From Knoellia subterranea KCTC 19937 (GTDB lineage: Bacteria; Actinomycetota; Actinomycetes; Actinomycetales; Dermatophilaceae), in contig NZ_AVPK01000010.1 of NCBI RefSeq assembly GCF_000768685.1, forward strand, positions 47,048 through 111,047: a stretch of 64,000 bases of DNA, read 5' to 3'. Positions 63,844-64,000 of this stretch are shown one piece after another. Position 1 is the first letter of the stretch; each line of letters begins with the position of its first letter. Position numbers and translations under genes: made by a program. Below the pieces are notes generated by a model that was not told the origin of the DNA, made no database searches, and was given only the letters and a program-made list of their open reading frames with translations.

Positions 63844-64000
63844 GCGCCCCCTCCCCCGGGTCCGTCACCCCGGCCGCCACCGCGGGCTCGGCAGTCTCGA
63901 GCACCGCGGCGGTCCGCACCCCCACCCCGAGCCGCCGTGCGGCCTCCAGGTCGGCGAGCGTGTCGACGTCGTGCCGCGCGCCGGCAGGGGCCTCGGGCAG
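63812..64000 (-). CDS. cofC: 2-phospho-L-lactate/phosphoenolpyruvate guanylyltransferase (CofC/FbiD), 3' end only
   Basis: Only the last 62 codons are present. RHDVDTLADLEAARRLGVGV then RTAAVL is the characteristic CofC/FbiD C-terminus (Asp-Val-Asp-Thr followed by a helix and GVGxRTA). The enzyme makes the lactyl- or enolpyruvyl-diphospho-guanosine used by FbiA in F420 assembly. Its presence ties the cluster to F420 synthesis as well as use. Overlaps the PPOX gene 3' end on the opposite strand. Confidence 0.78.
   Translation of the reverse strand: MPEAPAGARHDVDTLADLEAARRLGVGVRTAAVLETAEPAVAAGVTDPGEGALRPPRWQPTP

Larger units (their letters stand above)
56681..64000. mobile_element. Putative genomic island inserted at tRNA-Arg, right end beyond window
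   Basis: Begins at the tRNA gene and contains a truncated integrase start, an IS5-type remnant, a toxin-antitoxin pair, a decayed UPF0158 gene and an F420 gene cluster. The word GTATGCCG, present about 46 times in the rest of the window, does not occur here, and leading genes use Shine-Dalgarno sites. No direct repeat of the tRNA 3' end was found within the window, so the right boundary is unknown and the F420 part may be older chromosome. Confidence 0.5.

Noticed and set aside
56730..64000. attL/attR direct repeat of the tRNA-Arg 3' end
   Set aside because: No second copy of the tRNA 3' sequence was seen before the window ends.

Overview
The window looks like chromosome from a high-GC actinobacterium, most likely of the Intrasporangiaceae type (Janibacter/Knoellia/Phycicoccus relatives). 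This rests on gene content and order, because no rRNA is present. Typical features are metG-tatD-rpfB, rsmA and ispE close together, a Glp/GlpR (gephyrin-like molybdotransferase and receptor) locus, an actinobacterial SdhCAB, and a PMT mannosyltransferase next to rsmI. At least 18 genes also have a TANNNT-like -10 box 5-7 nt before the start codon, the signature of leaderless transcription.

Layout. 1-8 kb: regulators (LysR, TetR, MarR), tRNA-Gln, tam plus a VOC protein, an ABC-F ATPase, ispE, an SDR epimerase and rsmA. 9-16 kb: a TetR-controlled DrrAB-like exporter, rpfB with a long structured leader, tatD and metG. 16-19 kb: small membrane and YCII proteins, then an AbiEi-like gene broken by an amber codon and bracketed by two 70-bp palindromic repeats. 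19-23 kb: sdhBAC. 23-32 kb: a frameshifted SDR gene with its MarR regulator, a DksA-like protein, rsmI, PMT, a RecB-like nuclease/helicase and a YihY protein. 32-37 kb: PucR, DadA-like oxidase, a broken SUFU-like gene, tRNA-Ala and an AI-2E family protein. 37-43 kb: the molybdenum cofactor/Glp cluster, UGPase and 5-FTHF cyclo-ligase. 43-56.6 kb: penicillin acylase family protein, a TrkA_C antiporter, FmdB, DEAD-box helicase, a SAF protein, MscL, a DUF4011 helicase-nuclease and an MFS exporter.

56.7-64 kb looks like an integrated island. It starts at tRNA-Arg(CCT), followed by a 15-codon tyrosine-integrase remnant, an IS5-type remnant, a HigBA-like toxin-antitoxin pair and a decayed UPF0158 gene. 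It continues with a cofactor F420 cluster: fgd (with an in-frame amber codon), an EamA transporter, an LLM-class oxidoreductase, an acyl-CoA ligase, an F420-dependent PPOX-class protein and the 3' end of cofC/fbiD. The 8-mer GTATGCCG, found about 46 times (both strands) in the first 56.6 kb, is absent here, and the leading genes use Shine-Dalgarno sites rather than leaderless starts.

The most unusual non-coding structures are two 92-bp elements, each with three palindromes spaced exactly 30 bp apart (7920 and 15829), the 70-bp palindromic pair at 18003 and 19082, and the genome-wide GTATGCCG word.
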